The notes under the pieces are model-generated. The model had not been told where the DNA came from, made no database searches, and saw only the letters and a program-made list of their open reading frames with translations. The translations under genes were made by a program, and so were the position numbers. A stretch of 64,000 nt of DNA, from contig JANATG010000002.1 of assembly GCA_029449235.1 (NCBI GenBank), positions 241,001 through 305,000 on the forward strand, read 5' to 3'. The stretch comes from Linnemannia schmuckeri (lineage: Eukaryota; Mortierellomycota; Mortierellomycetes; Mortierellales; Mortierellaceae). Of this stretch, positions 44,947-58,404 are shown piece by piece. How positions within the stretch are numbered: position 1 is the stretch's first letter; each line of letters begins with the position of its first letter.

Positions 44947-46815
44947 ATGCCACGCACAGCTTACATCCACAGCAACGACTATGCCGACCTCGTCTCAAAA
45001 CTGCCTTCCAACATTGACAGGGTACAACTTCACTTGCATACCCACACACACTCGCATCCATTCATGCGATGCCATCTTCTACGCTTGCACTCACCCTCAG
45101 AATCATTTCCGCAAAACAACAAAAAAAAGAATAAACGATGCTCATTATACTCCTTTTGTTCTATGCTCGGCTGTCATAATAGTCCAAGAAGGTTCACGCG
45201 TTGATTGAAGCGTATGGCTTGCTGCGTCTACGGGACTTGACCATTATTTCACCACGCAAGGCATCTGTCAAAGAACTTTGTCGCTTCCACTCGCGAGACT
45301 ACATTGGTACTTTTTATCTTTTTATTCTGATCCTTTTTTCATTTTTATTTGGTGGCGCTCATTAATGTTACCAACCTTGTTTCCCTGTAATAGATTTCCT
45401 GAACAAGGCCGAGCAATACAACAGCGGTGAGGAAAGTGATGAAGGCAACGGCAATAATGACGAGAGCGGCAACCCTCACTACACTCGCGCCTCCGCACGC
45501 AACAAAGAGGACAAGCTAGAAGAGTATGGACTTCGTTTTGACTGCAGTGTCTTTGAGGGTCTGGCTGACTATGCTGCCTATGTTGCAGGGTCTTCCCTCG
45601 AAGCAGCCACCCTCCTCTGTGACGACGCCTTTGATATTGTCATCCACTGGGATGGCGGCAGGTAATACTTTAACTGAGAAATCAAAGAAAAGGCATATTG
45701 CAATATAATGATTTGTTGTTCTGACAACATCTCAAACACAACACACTGTGAATAGACACCACGCCAAGAAAGATGCTGCGGCTGGGTTCTGCATCGTCAA
45801 CGATATTGTCCTCGGTATTATGGAACTCCAAAAGACCTTTGACCGTGTCCTCTATCTCGATTTCGATATTCACCACGGCGATGGTAGGCTCTCTTTATTG
45901 TGCTGCTCCTAGTACATGATGGTTCTGACAGGTGTCATCATTCTTGCCAGGCAATCTTTAATATATGCTTTCTCCGAAATGCTAGGAGTGGAGAGTGCGT
46001 TTCAGTTCACAGACAAAGTGTTGACAGTGTCGATACACCATTACTCAGAAGGGTTTTATCCGGGCACTGGATCTGGAACTTCCACATCAGCTCGCACAAA
46101 GGCTGTTGTGAATATCCCTATGAAGGCTGGTCTTTCTGATGGGACACTGAGTAAAGTCTTTGACGAGATGATTGAGCCTCTTGTCAACCAGTTCAGTCCA
46201 GATGCTGTCGTTCTGCAGTGTGGCGTTGATGGTGCGTGTTACTGTGGGTATGATGCGGATCGTATGTGATATTGGGTCGATTGATGATAATACTGACTGA
46301 CACTTGACCATTTCTTCTCGTTCATAGGCATGGCAGGCGATCCACTAGGCAAATGGAATTTAACCATGACTGGATACAGCGACTGCCTGAGAAAGGTCAT
46401 GGCGTGGAAGAAACCCCTTCTAGTCCTTGGTGGTGGTGAGTCTTGTTCTCCTGCCTCTCTCCTTTCCATAAGCTTCGTTGTCATACGTGAACCAGAAGCT
46501 AACTAACACGTTTGATGTCCTGTATACTAATCTAGGTGGATACAACACGATGTCGACAGCACGATGCTACGCGTACCTGACAAGCCAAATTCTCGGTCGC
46601 ACTATCTCAGATGAGATTCCTGAACACACATACTTTGAAGACTACCAGCCCGACTTTTCACTCTTTATCGATGCAGGACGCCATGCTGACAGCAATACCG
46701 AGGAGAACCTTGTTCATATCCGTAGGTTAGTTGATACACAGTCCAAGTCCCTCCCATTCCAACGCCAGGCTTATACCTAGGACACTAATACACACTTTAC
46801 TCGCACTGCAGATAA
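44947..46815 (+). CDS. Class I histone deacetylase, HDAC8-like (eight exons, about 380 aa)
   Basis: Zinc-dependent lysine deacetylase. Exons are 44947-45021, 45183-45306, 45394-45661, 45756-45883, 45986-46231, 46328-46435, 46536-46725 and 46812-46815. Introns are GT-AG, phases join throughout, and the total is 1143 nt. That length is nearly that of human HDAC8 (377 aa). Catalytic features are intact: the tandem histidines in WDGGRHHAKKDAA, the zinc ligands Asp and His in LYLDFDIHHGDG, the third ligand Asp in CGVDGMAGDP, and the transition-state tyrosine in LGGGGYNTMSTARCY. The N terminus (TAYIHSNDYADLV, then KKVHALIEAYGLL) matches the short HDAC8 start rather than the HDAC1/Rpd3 form. The long Rpd3-type C-terminal tail is missing and the protein ends in HIRR. 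The final exon contributes one base plus the stop codon. Confidence 0.93.
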
Positions 46816-49800
46816 ACGCAATGTCATCTGCTGCTACACCTTTCTTGTTCATTTGATATGGACGATTCCACCCGTAATGGTCCGAGAGTCGACAGCTGTA
46901 TCCAAACGAGCAAACAAACTCCACCTCTCTTTCTTCTCCTTCATCTTCACTTGCCCTTACTCCCGCCTCTTCTTGTGGAGAGAGATCGACACATTGCGGG
47001 GAAATTTGCAGCGCATTGAGGAGTGGGCTAAACTCTGTCTCCCTTTTCTCCAAACTACCAAGACGGGAGTATAAGTTGTAAAAGTAAGAACAGAAGAAGT
47101 ATCTTTGACTTTTTTTTTGTAAATGTGCATAAAAAAAATGGGTCTTTTGTTTGTTGCATGACCTCGCTTGTTCGCTTATTTGATTTGTGTTCTGTCCTGA
47201 TGGATGGATGTGGGTAACGGATCATGGCTCTGGGGTCCGCAGCTACTCTATTTACGCCCTTCCCCAGCATCAATCTAAAGGCTCCTTGAGATAGACTTAC
47301 AGCTAGTTACATCCATGCTCAACTCTCAAAAAAGGATCTCCATCATACATAGTTGCAAAAAAAGATGATGTCGAAAGAAAAAAACATGTCTATGGTACCA
47401 ACGATACAAACAAACATAAACAAAAAAGAAAAAGAAAACCTTGTAGTGCCCTCTCCCCAGAGAGAAGTGACCAATGATCATTCTTTTTTCTGTTTTTGTG
47501 TTTTTTTCCAAGCTGACCTTCTGCCCTCTCCTTGTGTTTACAAGTGAACAGTGTTGCTCTTGTTCCGAATTTTCCTATGTTCGAGGTGTCTCTGTGTGAG
47601 TGTGTGTGTCCCTATAGTTTACCCCGCATTTTGTTATGACCCATTTTTAGCAGACAAACAAATCAACAAACATATGGTTTGCGCTTGTCGAATGACAATC
47701 GCGGCGTTCATCTTTTTTCTTTTCTTTGAGTCGCTTGTCTGTGTAACGACATCTTAGTTTTCTTTGTCCTTTATTCTTTGTGTACATGCAGCTCTCTTTG
47801 TCGTGGAATGGGAGTGAAGAAAGAAAGGGAAAAACATGGGGTTAGTCCTTTTTCATGTCGCTTGGTTTTTTCCGTGTGTATCTCTGGAACCATCCATTGA
47901 GAAACACATACATGCATGTCTGGATCCTGAAAAAGAACAAGGGTCTCGCTAACCATTCGCATAAGCCGTAGACACACCTCTCCTTTTACTTGAGCCTCAC
48001 ATTCCAAAGGAGGAGCTGACTTTTGGTCTATCGGTGCCTTTTTTTATATCTATTTCATCGCTTGCTATTAGATACTTCCCCAATCCTCGACCCACATGTC
48101 TAGTTTGACAGTGATACCCCTTTTCTTATTATCGCATTGATTCAAAAAGATTGAAACGCAAAAAACAGCAAATATCTGAAGGAGGACAAAGATACAACTA
48201 CAGCGCAGGGTGTCATCAAAGGCTGAATCCGGAACAGCCTCTTCGCCCTCCAATGGTATTGAACCTCTTCCTCCTATCCTTCCCCTCTTTTCTCTTCCTC
48301 TCTCTCAGCCGAGCTCACTTTCCCGATACGCAACACAAATCCTGGATGAACAACCAAAAAAACACAACACCAGCGTGACCTTGAAAGACGAAAAAACCAC
48401 AAGAGAACAAATAAACAAGAAAAAGGTGGATGTGGAGAGAGGAACGCAAGCACATGAAAGAAGTCGCAGCATACTAACTCCTAGGCCTCTTACCTCCTTC
48501 CCCCCCCCCCATTTACCCCGCAAAAGTCAGCCAAACAGACCATTGCAATCGCATAAATCCTCTAAGTCAGATTCAAGGATTCAAGTGTATGAGAGCAAAG
48601 TATTTTACCCCGCTCTTCATTCACAACTGGGGTCTGTTTATCTTGCATGGTTGTGCAACGCACATGCCCTCCTTCTCACCAAAACGGGTTTGCGAATTCT
48701 GATACCCCACCCCCTCCTAACCCCATGTTCTATGCACTGGCCTTCATTCCCGCACTTCTCTCCGTCCTCCCCTCCTCCCACCTTTAATCCTTTTCACTTT
48801 TTTTTTCACTCCGCTTGAAAAAGCTACACCGATATGGAAACAGAAAAACCTGGGGTAAAGAGAAGCAAAAAAAAAGTGGATGCCAAACAAAGAACAAGAT
48901 GGTTGACGAATATGAGCGATGCTAAGAAAGGAAAAATGCAAAATGCGGGGTCCAGCTCAGCTCTTTTGACTTTTTGAGCACATACAGGGGTTTTTTCTCA
49001 TTTTACCCAGTTCAGTGTGGGGTAAAAGGGGGGGCGTTTTGGAGGCAACGAACGTGAGAGTAGAAGGTCGATGCTTTTTGATGGACTATCGACTCTCCTC
49101 TTTGTTTCAGGAGGGAAGGTGCATAGCACAGAGAAAGAGGGAGGAGAGAAGAGTCCGGGATTAACCAGGTGGATGGTAAAAATGGGAAAAATGGGTGTTG
49201 GCTGACTAGAAACGGGGAGGGAGGTTGAGCCACGTCTTTTGCACTATGCTTTTCGCGTTCATGTCATGCCAAGAGAGAAAGTAGAGACAGAGAGAGGGAA
49301 AAAGAGGCACGTAGCGATATCTGATGAACTATTAATGTAATCGGCTAGGAAGTAGACAAAGAGAGAGATTAACACTCCGAGCTGGCGTCTCACTCTCTCT
49401 AGACATTTATTACCCTCGTCAATAGGCAACCAGTCGTTGTAGTTCATGTCGTCTACTTAATTAGCCATTAATAGACGTGCATACGATGCTTTACACTCAA
49501 TACGATCGCCGTCGCTATTTCAGTTGTCCGCTTCGTTATCATGGGAAACGATTACTCTGCATACATACAGCCTACATACAGGATCAACTGCCACCCAACC
49601 AGACCGACAGGCGGGTCGATAGTCCGTCCATCCTTCTCTCTGATTGAAGGCAAGCAAATCAGGTTCGTTGCTCCTCCCCTCTTCATGAATGTCTCAAGTC
49701 GTTAAAGTTTACTTTTTTTACCTTTTTTGATGAATACCTGGAGTGAGTGAGTGAGTCTAGGTTATCTTTGGTACGGGCTCGGTTCAATCGATGTACCGCG

Positions 49801-52630
49801 CCCAAGCTCTCTCTCCCTCTCTTGCTCTGTCATACATATTTTGAGGTATCGTGGTTTGAATGCTAATCAGGAGAAATAGCAAAAAAAAACAACAGCGTTA
49901 TCAAGTTGCGGTCGGGGGGGGGGAAGCTTCAGCAGACATCCAGCCATCCAAGAGGATATAATCCGCAGCGACAATAAGTAGAAATAAGTGATGAGGAAAG
50001 AAAATAGACGATCATCCTATAAGAAAAAAAGGCTGAGGACCATAATACCAATGAACAATGAAAATCAACATCCTCAAGAGAGACATCTGACTACGATTGT
50101 TCTTCGCCTTCTTTTTTTTGTTATGCCCATCGTCATCCCTTATTCCGATACCCTTTTTTTTCTCTCTCTCTCTCTGTTATTCCCCCTTTTCCCTCCCTCT
50201 CCCTATGTTCCTCCAGATCCAGTACATTGCCATGTACTGCGTATGCACACTGTCTCTCGGTTGGATCGAGAATGAGAAATGCGAAAGATGCGAGGAGCAA
50301 GGAGAGGAGAGATGGTGGCTCTTCCACAATCACCCGAAATACTTGTGTCCAGCCAATACCCCGTTGTGCGACGTTGAACAAACCAAGGAGAAATGAGGAA
50401 CCGTAAGCAAATCACCTTTTACTCCTAAGGTGCATTCATACATTTACGGAAAAGTAGGAAGGCGAGGAAAAGGAAGAATAGTAAAAGGGAAGAGAGCGAG
50501 AGGGAGAAAGGGAGAGAGAGAAGAGATAGAGGGGATGCTCAGTTCAATCCCGAACAAAGTTTGTGTTGCTGTCCTAGAGCCAACCTTTAGTGTGTTTTCA
50601 TTTTCCCGTTGTTTGTATGTTTGTGTGATTATAAAAAGATACATTAGGACATGGTTCAATTCAGTTGGAGAGTAAATAAAAAATAAGGTTTTTCTTAAGC
50701 TGGGCAATGAATGAAGGTCGACAAAGGCCGAGATAGGGAGAGCATCTATCTCCCTTTGTTACTTGCTCTCAGACTATGAACTGGAAAAGCAAACAGTCAA
50801 AGGCGAAAAAGAGGACAAAGGGATTGCCCTGCCCGTTATGAAATAAAAAGCCCGACAGGGACAAAAACGATAGAATGTCGTTCGTTACACCTGTTTGCGT
50901 TGCGAGACTGTAACTAGACAAGAGGTGTGACTATCAGCCGGGGAAGAGGAGGAAGAACGGAAGGTTGAGCTTTTTTCTAACGAAGACGGAAAGAGGAAAG
51001 CGATCATAGCCATGCGCAGGCAAACAAAAAGATAAACCAGGTCCAGCTTACAAGTCAACATTAAACTGAGACGGATCCCGAATGTTGATTTAGCTGCTGT
51101 CGTCCATTCCCCGGAAGGAGACGGACGCATTGGTTGTTATTCCTGAGGATCCATCCATTGTTCGCTCACTCTTTGCATGGTTGTTTATTTTCGATGCATG
51201 TATACGTGCATCCATGCTCTTGCTTCTGTTGTTTTTATTCCTCTCTTTCTATCTAGCAATGGCATTCATCATTTTTACTTCTCAATCCATGGATCAGAGA
51301 ATTGATGTCTGTTTTTGTTTCTGTGCCACAATCCATCTCCAGGAATGATCATCCCTTTACTTTCCTCAACCCGAACGATACCGTGTGCGTTGCACATCGT
51401 TCTCCTCCTTTGGATCGTAAACAAAACAAAAGCACTGTGCAATTTTCCTATCCATAAGCATGTTTTTCACCAATGGTGATATCCTTCTTCGCGTTAACCT
51501 AGACAACTGCAACAATCGGAAGGGTTTCTCAACATCCTAGCTGCTTGCCCAATCCTCTTCACAACAAACAGCTGGTGTCTCCCTCCCAATGCATACCTTC
51601 ATGAATGGGAATGTACTGTATCAAAACAACGAGAGCGCCAAAAAAAGGCGGCGAACTTACCACATCCTCCCCTCCTCCCTCCTTGTTCTTGTCCTTGTCC
51701 TTGTCCTTCAGGTGCTGGTGCTGCCCGGAAAAGATAATGAAATTGAAGGTTGACACTCAGTTTTTTGTCTGCAAAAACTCAAATTACACACAATTGTTGC
51801 AGACACACATAAAAACATGCCTCACGATCAAGAGTTAACCGGGCCCTGATCCTTGTGGCCAGAGATGTCTTTACCCTGGTCTGCTCTGGTCTGGTCATCA
51901 CCCTTTTGCTGTCGTCTCTTTTGAGTAGTGCAGTTTACATGCAAATATAGGAATTGTAACCTAACGTTGTTTGTTCTCTCTGGAATGCTGTTGTCATAAG
52001 GAAGGAAGACACTCAGGAGGAGAGAACCTGAACTAAATAGTAAAGAGAATGGGATGCTCTTTTTTCGTTCGTTCTTTTTCCCATGGGCCAGGAATAGACT
52101 ATAATGAGTAGCTGGCCAAAGGGCCATTTTCCCAGCAACAGCAGCATGAGCGGCAACCAGATCGGATTAGGCTGCTTTTCTAGCTCGGATAGATGTCATG
52201 CCATGTCATTGTCCAGGTGTGAGCAAAATAGCACCTGGCTTTTTCTCATTCGATCGCGCAACTGCTTGCGGCTTTAATTGACCAATTGCCTCTGGTGGAT
52301 TCGTTTCATTGTGAGAATTGCATTAGACGAGACTTGTTCGTTGTCGTCGCCTCGTACAAGCGATGAGGTATCGGCGTCAACTTTGGCGCGGATGGCAGGT
52401 GTAGGGTAGATGGTGGGTGAGTTACTTATAGACACTGAGGCCTGTGTTTTTGTTTTGTGGAGTGATAAAAACAAAAAGCGGTTGCGTTGATGTAACGTTG
52501 CCAGGATACTCCAGCCCTCTACTTCGATACCCTCGTTCACACACATTTACAACACCACCTCTTCCCCTTCATCCAAAAACAAATACAGTACAAAGAAAAT
52601 GAAAAGGGTGCCATCGCCCGTTGTTTGGTG

Positions 52631-52662
<32 letters not shown>

Positions 52663-55207
52663 AAAGGCAGCTAGAAACGCCAAAGACACAAACGAAACAG
52701 AAGATAATAGCTAAGCATAGCTGCAGATTCTCCGTCCTCTTCCCATTTCGTCTCTCCTCTCCCTCACACGATCCGACCGAACCATTCGCCTCTTTGCCTC
52801 ACATAACATTTCTCATGCAACAGAGCCCTCTCTTACTTTCAACCGATCGGCCCTTTGTAGCCTTTCTGTTTGACGAGAGAGGACGGTCCCAGTTACAAAT
52901 GCTAGAAAGAGAGGATCCGGTTAAAAGGATACCTTTATTTGGATGGGTGATGGGGAGGAGGCGATATCATTAATGCAGTGTTACATTGTTACTTTTTCTC
53001 CTTCCGGTTCCCACTGCTGTACACATCGTGTGGGCCTTTTCATTTCCCTGCGTCTGGTTATTAACTGTAATGAATGAGGGGGCGCACTAGAAGCGACTTG
53101 GAAATAGCGGACGCCAAGGGGAAGAGGGGAGAGGGTAAGGAAGAAAAAAAAACTGCATGAACCCTCTGTTCTCATTTTATATATTAAAAAAGGGGATGGA
53201 CTATTGACATAATGATAAATGACGAGGCAGCCATGAATAGAACCAGAGAGCCTTGAAGAAGAAGGAGGTCCAAGAGAAATAGGTGTTTCTATGATGAATA
53301 ACAAAGAGAGTGGGAAAGAAGAAAGCCGTTAGATGAGTGAGGAAGGGTGAAAGAGGAGGGGATACTTGAGCAGAGGGTATCTAGACCTACCAATTCGTCT
53401 ATTTTTCTGTAAGTAGACAATCGCTCTTTTTTTTTCTCCTTTGGCTTTGAGGGCGTAATATCCTCGGGCCTCCTCTCCTTCACAAAAATGCGAGGCAGAG
53501 ACATCAAAAAAAAAGAGAGAAACAAGAGAGGAGACGAATCGAGGGGGAGGGGGTACCTTTTCTTCCGTACTACTGCATTTCCCCGCAATTTTCCTTTATG
53601 AACGATATTGGGCAGGTGAAGAGGGGAAGAGAGGGAGGGGAAGGAAAAGAAAGGTGGTGGCCCTCGCTCGCTCTTTGAAAAAAAGTAAAAAACTATGCCG
53701 TTTAGTTGTCTAAAATAAACATCCGCTTCTTGATTCGAATGTCCGCTCTTCTTTGGTCCTGTTGTAGTGCAATAGGAGTCATATCTCAGGCGGGGAATAG
53801 AGTAGAGATAGAGGAAAAGGAATACAGAGAGGTGTGCACAGATGGGGTAAGAAAGAGGGAAAGAAGGATTAGAAGCAGGCAGACCGACAGTCTCCACCTC
53901 TTTTTTTCCTACAGCGTACACAGTTCAGCGATTCGATGCAAAATAGGCACAGGTACAACCATTTATGGGCTCGATATGATAACAACGAGGAGAAAAATGA
54001 GGGGTAAACATGACCAAAGGGGCAGGTGTGACGGACGGATGGAGTATCCACTTTTTTTCTTATGCATTGTTTGCTTGCTTGTTTGTTTGTTTGTTTATAT
54101 GGTGAGTATTTCCTTCTTTGTTTATATGTGCATTGCCGTGTGTCCTTTTGTCCGGTTGTATGGTTTATGTGCTATTTTATCTTTGTTTACTCACTCCTTC
54201 TAGGTTGCTAACTTGTTCTCGGGTTTCCTTTGGTTCATGAAGTATAGCGTGGTGAGCCGTTAGGGTTCTCCTCTTTCCCTGTGATAGCTCTGCTATTGGC
54301 GCAAGACGAGGTCAAAAGGCAAAGACAGACAACATTGAGACGAATAGGAATCCGTCGCTGTTACTGTTCATTTATCAATACTATCCCCCCCGTTTCTATT
54401 GATATTCCGATTGAGTTGGTTCTCTATTCAATCAGAGTTGAATTAATTTCTGATGACTGTTGTGTTGTGCTGTTTACGTTTATTTGTGTTGATTGTTGAA
54501 TGTTGATTGTTGATTGCTGGAGGGATGCTTTGTTGTCTCTCTGTTCCTTTCTTCATTCGTCGTCGTTGTTGTCCGTGGACGTGGAGACGTTATTCGTCAT
54601 TCATCATCGTCGATATTGTTGTCAATGCTTCCTTTCTTCTTCTTGTTTGGTTCCTTACTTTGCCCTTACTCGTGCCTTTCCTCCGAAAAGTTGCATCCAT
54701 CCATCCATCCCCTCTTCATTTCGCACCTTTTTTTTTTTTTTTTTTGAATATAAAAGCGTTCGCCCTTTTTTTCGATTTTTTTTTTATTTCTTTCTCCGCT
54801 CAACTGCCATTCTCCCCCGCCAGCAGCACCTCCTCTCGCTCTCCCTCTCTCCTTCCTTCCTCCTCTCCTTTTCTCCGCCCCCCTCTCTCTCGTCCGTCCT
54901 CTCTTTCGCTTTTCATATAAAGGATTCCTTCTTTCTTTGTCTTTCCTCTTTTTCACCTTTTTTTTTCTTCTCGTTCAACCGAGTTCACACATCCTTCGAG
55001 GTCCCATTCCTCTCTTTAACCAACCCCCCTCCCCACCCACCTTCATCCCCCCCTCCTTCACAGGACATTTCGTGGTAGAGCTCCAAATTTGAAAGCACCT
55101 CTATCACCGTCTCTGCTTCCCGACCTTCCTTCATCCCTTTACTTCCTCTCTTTCCGCCTCCCTACCGACAAATCCAACCCAACTCTACCAAACCAACAGC
55201 AACGACA
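46816..55207. other. 8.4-kb region without a recognisable gene
   Basis: No open frame here encodes anything but Phe, Ser, Leu or Lys-rich low-complexity peptide on either strand, and no GT-AG chain gives a conserved domain. It has homopolymers (11 C at 48500-48510, 10 G at 49914-49923, 30 T at 52632-52661), short GAGT and GTTT repeats, and from about 54.5 kb a CT-rich leader for the permease gene. I saw no tRNA, rRNA or snRNA signature. Long non-coding transcripts, a very long 5' regulatory region, or a fast-evolving small gene cannot be excluded. Confidence 0.5.
52632..52661. repeat. Poly-T tract of 30 bases
   Basis: Uninterrupted T run; read on the other strand it is a poly-A run that could mark the tail of an old retrotransposed insertion, but no element body is recognised next to it. 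Confidence 0.9.
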
Positions 55208-57601
55208 ATGACATTCTTTGACAGAATCAACCACAGTGTTGCCACCTCCAAGTTCGGCAAGTACTTCCGCTTGGATGGTTCCGGTGCTCGTCGTGAGCGT
55301 GCCGGCTCCAAGTTCACGACCGAGGTCCGCGCCGGTCTGACCACCTTCGTCGCCATGGTAATACCCCTCTTCAATTCACTCTCTTCATCTATCTCAGCAA
55401 TAACAACGACAATCACAACAACAGGTCAGCAAACCAAGAAGCCAAACAATCGTTCATTTACCCTATCTCTGGGAACTGAATATGAATGAATGAGATCAGC
55501 TGAGTCTCTCTTTCCTCCGCTCTCATCCTTTTCTGTTCCACTCGACAACAACAACAAGCACCTCCTTTCCTTCCCTTCCTTTCTTTCCTTGTCACTTTCC
55601 CCTCTTCCCTCTTTCTTCCTCTCACCCCCCTCACCTTTGCTTCCCATTGCTCTCTTTTATCGAACCCGACACTTTGCTATGTATCTTTGTCATCGTTTTG
55701 GGTGCTCTCTTTTTTAATTTTTGAACAACACCAAAAAAAAATAACAATCTCCCACCCTGCATTGTTGTACTACTGTTACTCTCGGATCATAATTTTTTTG
55801 GACATCCGCCCGTCTATTGTTTCTTGCCTCTGGCCGTTTAGCTGCTATGCGGCTAAAAGAAATAAGAAAAACAAGGATGTTCCCGCTAATGCACCTATGA
55901 ACCGTTAAACTAACCTTTTGCTACCCCTCTCTTTCCTTCCCCGTTCTTTCCTCTTCCCACACTCCCTTCCTTTCCTTCTCATCCCCTATCTTTCACAACG
56001 CGCAATGATCACCACCACAAAAGGCCTACATTATCTCGGTCAACTCCCTCATTGTGACGGATTCCGGCGGAACCTGTGTCTGCACCAGCACCACTGACCC
56101 CGTCTGTCTCACAGATGAGGCTTACAACGACTGTCTTGCCACCTTGAAGCTCGACATGGTCACCGCCACGGCTGCCATTGCCTGCTTCTCCACTCTGTTA
56201 ATGGGTCTGTTCGCCAACTTGCCCATTGGTCTTGCCCCCGGTATGGGTCTTAACGCCTACTTTGCCTACACTGTCGTCGGTTTCCACGGCTCCAACACGA
56301 TCAAGTACGAGACTGCCGTCGCTGCCGTCTTTATCGAGGGTATCCTCTTCATCCTACTCTCACTCTTCGGTGTCCGTCAGTGGCTCGCCCGTTTGATCCC
56401 TCAGTCCATCAAGATCGCCACCGGAGCCGGTATCGGTCTCTATCTCTGCTTCATCGGTCTCCAGTCCTCGGCCGGTATCGGTTTGATCGGAAACGACAAC
56501 GCCACCTTGGTCGGTTTGGCTGGATGTGCTGAGAAGGACAAGGACGGTATGTGTCTCCCTGGTACCCAGATGGAGTCGCCCACCACCTGGATCGGTCTCT
56601 TTGGTTTCGTTATCATCTCTGTCTGCTTGCTCTTCCGTGTCAAGGGTGCCGTCCTCATCGGAATCTTGGTTGTTTCGATCATGTCCTGGTTCCGCAACAC
56701 CTCCTTCACTTACTTCCCCAGCACTCCCGCTGGCGATGCCAAGTTTGACTTCTTCAAGAAAGTCGTCACCTTCCACCCCATCGAGACCACCATGGCCAGA
56801 ATGGACTTTAATCTCGACAACACCGAGATTTGGATTGCCTTGATCACCTTCTTGTACGTCGATATTATGGATACCACCGGTACCCTTTACTCTATGGCCA
56901 AGTTCGGAGGTTACATGTACAAGAACGGTGACTTTGACGGTTCGACCGCTGCCTTCCTCTGCGATGCCACCTCCATCACCGTTGGTGCCGTCTTTGGTGT
57001 CCCTCCCGTCACTGCCTTTGTCGAGTCCGGCGCCGGTATCACTGAGGGTGGTCGCACTGGTATCACCTCAATCACCACCGCCTTCTTCTTTTTCATCTCG
57101 CTCTTCTTTGCCCCCATCTTTGCCTCTTTCCCCCCATGGGCCACCGGTCCCGCTCTGATGGTCGTCGGCTCGATGATGGTTAAGTCTGTCCGCTCCATCA
57201 ACTGGGACTATGTTGGAGACGCCATTCCCGCCTTCTTGACCATTGCCCTCATGCCCCTCTCGTACTCGATCGCCTACGGTCTCATTGCCGGTATCGGTTC
57301 CTATGCTGCCATCAACGGAATCGTCTACTTCCTCGAGCTCATCTCGGGCGGCCGCATCGCCCCCGAGGACAAGGATCTCCGTGAGCCCTGGATCACCGAG
57401 GGTTTCACTTGGGGCAACGTTCTCCCTGGTTGGATCCAGAAGCTCGTCTGCAAGGCTCGTGGCGAGATTTATGTTGACCCTCTTGATGTCATCGAGGAGG
57501 AGGAGCGTCTTGAGCGTGAAGCTGCTGCTGCTGCTGAGCACTCTGATGCCAAGATCGATATTGACCACCACCATGGTGGCCATGAGATTCCAAAGTACTA
57601 G
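55208..57601 (+). CDS. AzgA-type purine permease (two exons, 575 aa)
   Basis: Proton-coupled plasma-membrane uptake of hypoxanthine, adenine and guanine is the known role of Aspergillus AzgA. Exon 1 (55208-55357, 50 codons) ends after TTFVAM. A 666-bp intron (GTAATA to AAAAG) follows, and exon 2 is 56024-57601, in phase 0. The joined sequence restores the family motif AM/AYIISVNSLIVTDSGGTC. Other signatures are GLAPGMGLNAYFAY, YVDIMDTTGTLYSMAKFGGY, TAFVESGAGITEGGRTGITS and the SMMVKSV helix. The expected 12-14 membrane segments are visible as hydrophobic blocks. The C-terminal tail is cytoplasmic and charged, with a Glu-rich stretch and HHHGGHE. The length matches AzgA (about 580 aa). Codon use is biased to C-ending codons, unlike the neighbouring genes, which suggests high expression. 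The start has good context (ACGACAATGAC). Confidence 0.95.
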
Positions 57602-58218
57602 ATGACAGATGTTTGTTTGTGCTTTCCTTTAGTTACCATCTTTATATCAATATAAAAAGAAAACTCCCCACTTGTAATTATTAAAACGTGCTTTTTGGCC
57701 ACGATAATAAAATCCAGAAAACCTCATTTTTAAAAACATCCTCTTTTTGCATTCCTTTGTGTTGACTGCTAGGACTGTAACTATACTGCCTTGTGCTAGA
57801 TTTCTAGTGCTTGTTTGACCAACGACTAGCTTAGCGATACTTTCAAGAACCGCTTTGTTACGTGACGAATGAGACTTAAAAAAATTAGGGGCGCATAAAA
57901 TATGACAGCGTATTGCAAAGACGTGTTCTGGAGTCGTATTTTAATCGTATACTAACATTCCATTCATTTCACCTCCACACGATATCATGGCACGAAGATT
58001 ATGATTCTTCCATGTATAATCGACTCTTTTTTTATTTCTGTTCGTCATTAAATCCCACATTACCATTGAACAGACCAATTTTTTTTGCGTGTATCAAATA
58101 AGCACCCGCGCCGGCGATATCGGGTTTGCAGATGACTTCCTTTGTGTCATCTTGAGCTCTATTTTTTGGACCACCAAGTGTGGTGATTTTGAGTGGCTTA
58201 GCTTCTGATGACCACTTT
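57602..58218. other. 3' flank of the permease gene
   Basis: AATAAA at 57706-57711 lies about 105 bp after the stop and is the probable polyadenylation signal. The remainder up to the retroelement border is AT-rich and holds no recognised gene. Confidence 0.55.
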
Positions 58219-58267
58219 GATCCACAAGTGTCCTGCAGAGGACGGACTACTTGCATTGTCATAGATG

Positions 58268-58382
58268 CCATGTCCATATGTGTGTGACTTCATTTTATTT
58301 TTTGAACCGACGAAAACTAACTAGAAAAAAATAAAAGGCTATGGATCCCTCCACCGAAAAATGCTCCTCACTTCTTTTTTCG
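58268..58382 (+). repeat. Left inverted terminal repeat of the DIRS element
   Basis: Reverse complement of 62531-62646 with very few differences, from GCCATGTCCATATG to CTTCTTTTTTCG. The outer extension 58219-58267 is specific to this end and is matched by the internal complementary region. Confidence 0.93.
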
Positions 58383-58404
58383 GCAGCAAAGGGTGGAGAG
58401 GGTG

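Noticed and set aside
48210..48818. Plus-strand frame of 202 codons
   Set aside because: Ser/Pro/Leu-rich composition with a poly-C-driven Pro run; no start context, no domain.
53289..53921. Minus-strand frame of 210 codons in the gene-poor region
   Set aside because: Low-complexity Ser/Phe/Lys sequence without homologous motif; consistent with antisense of A/G-rich DNA.
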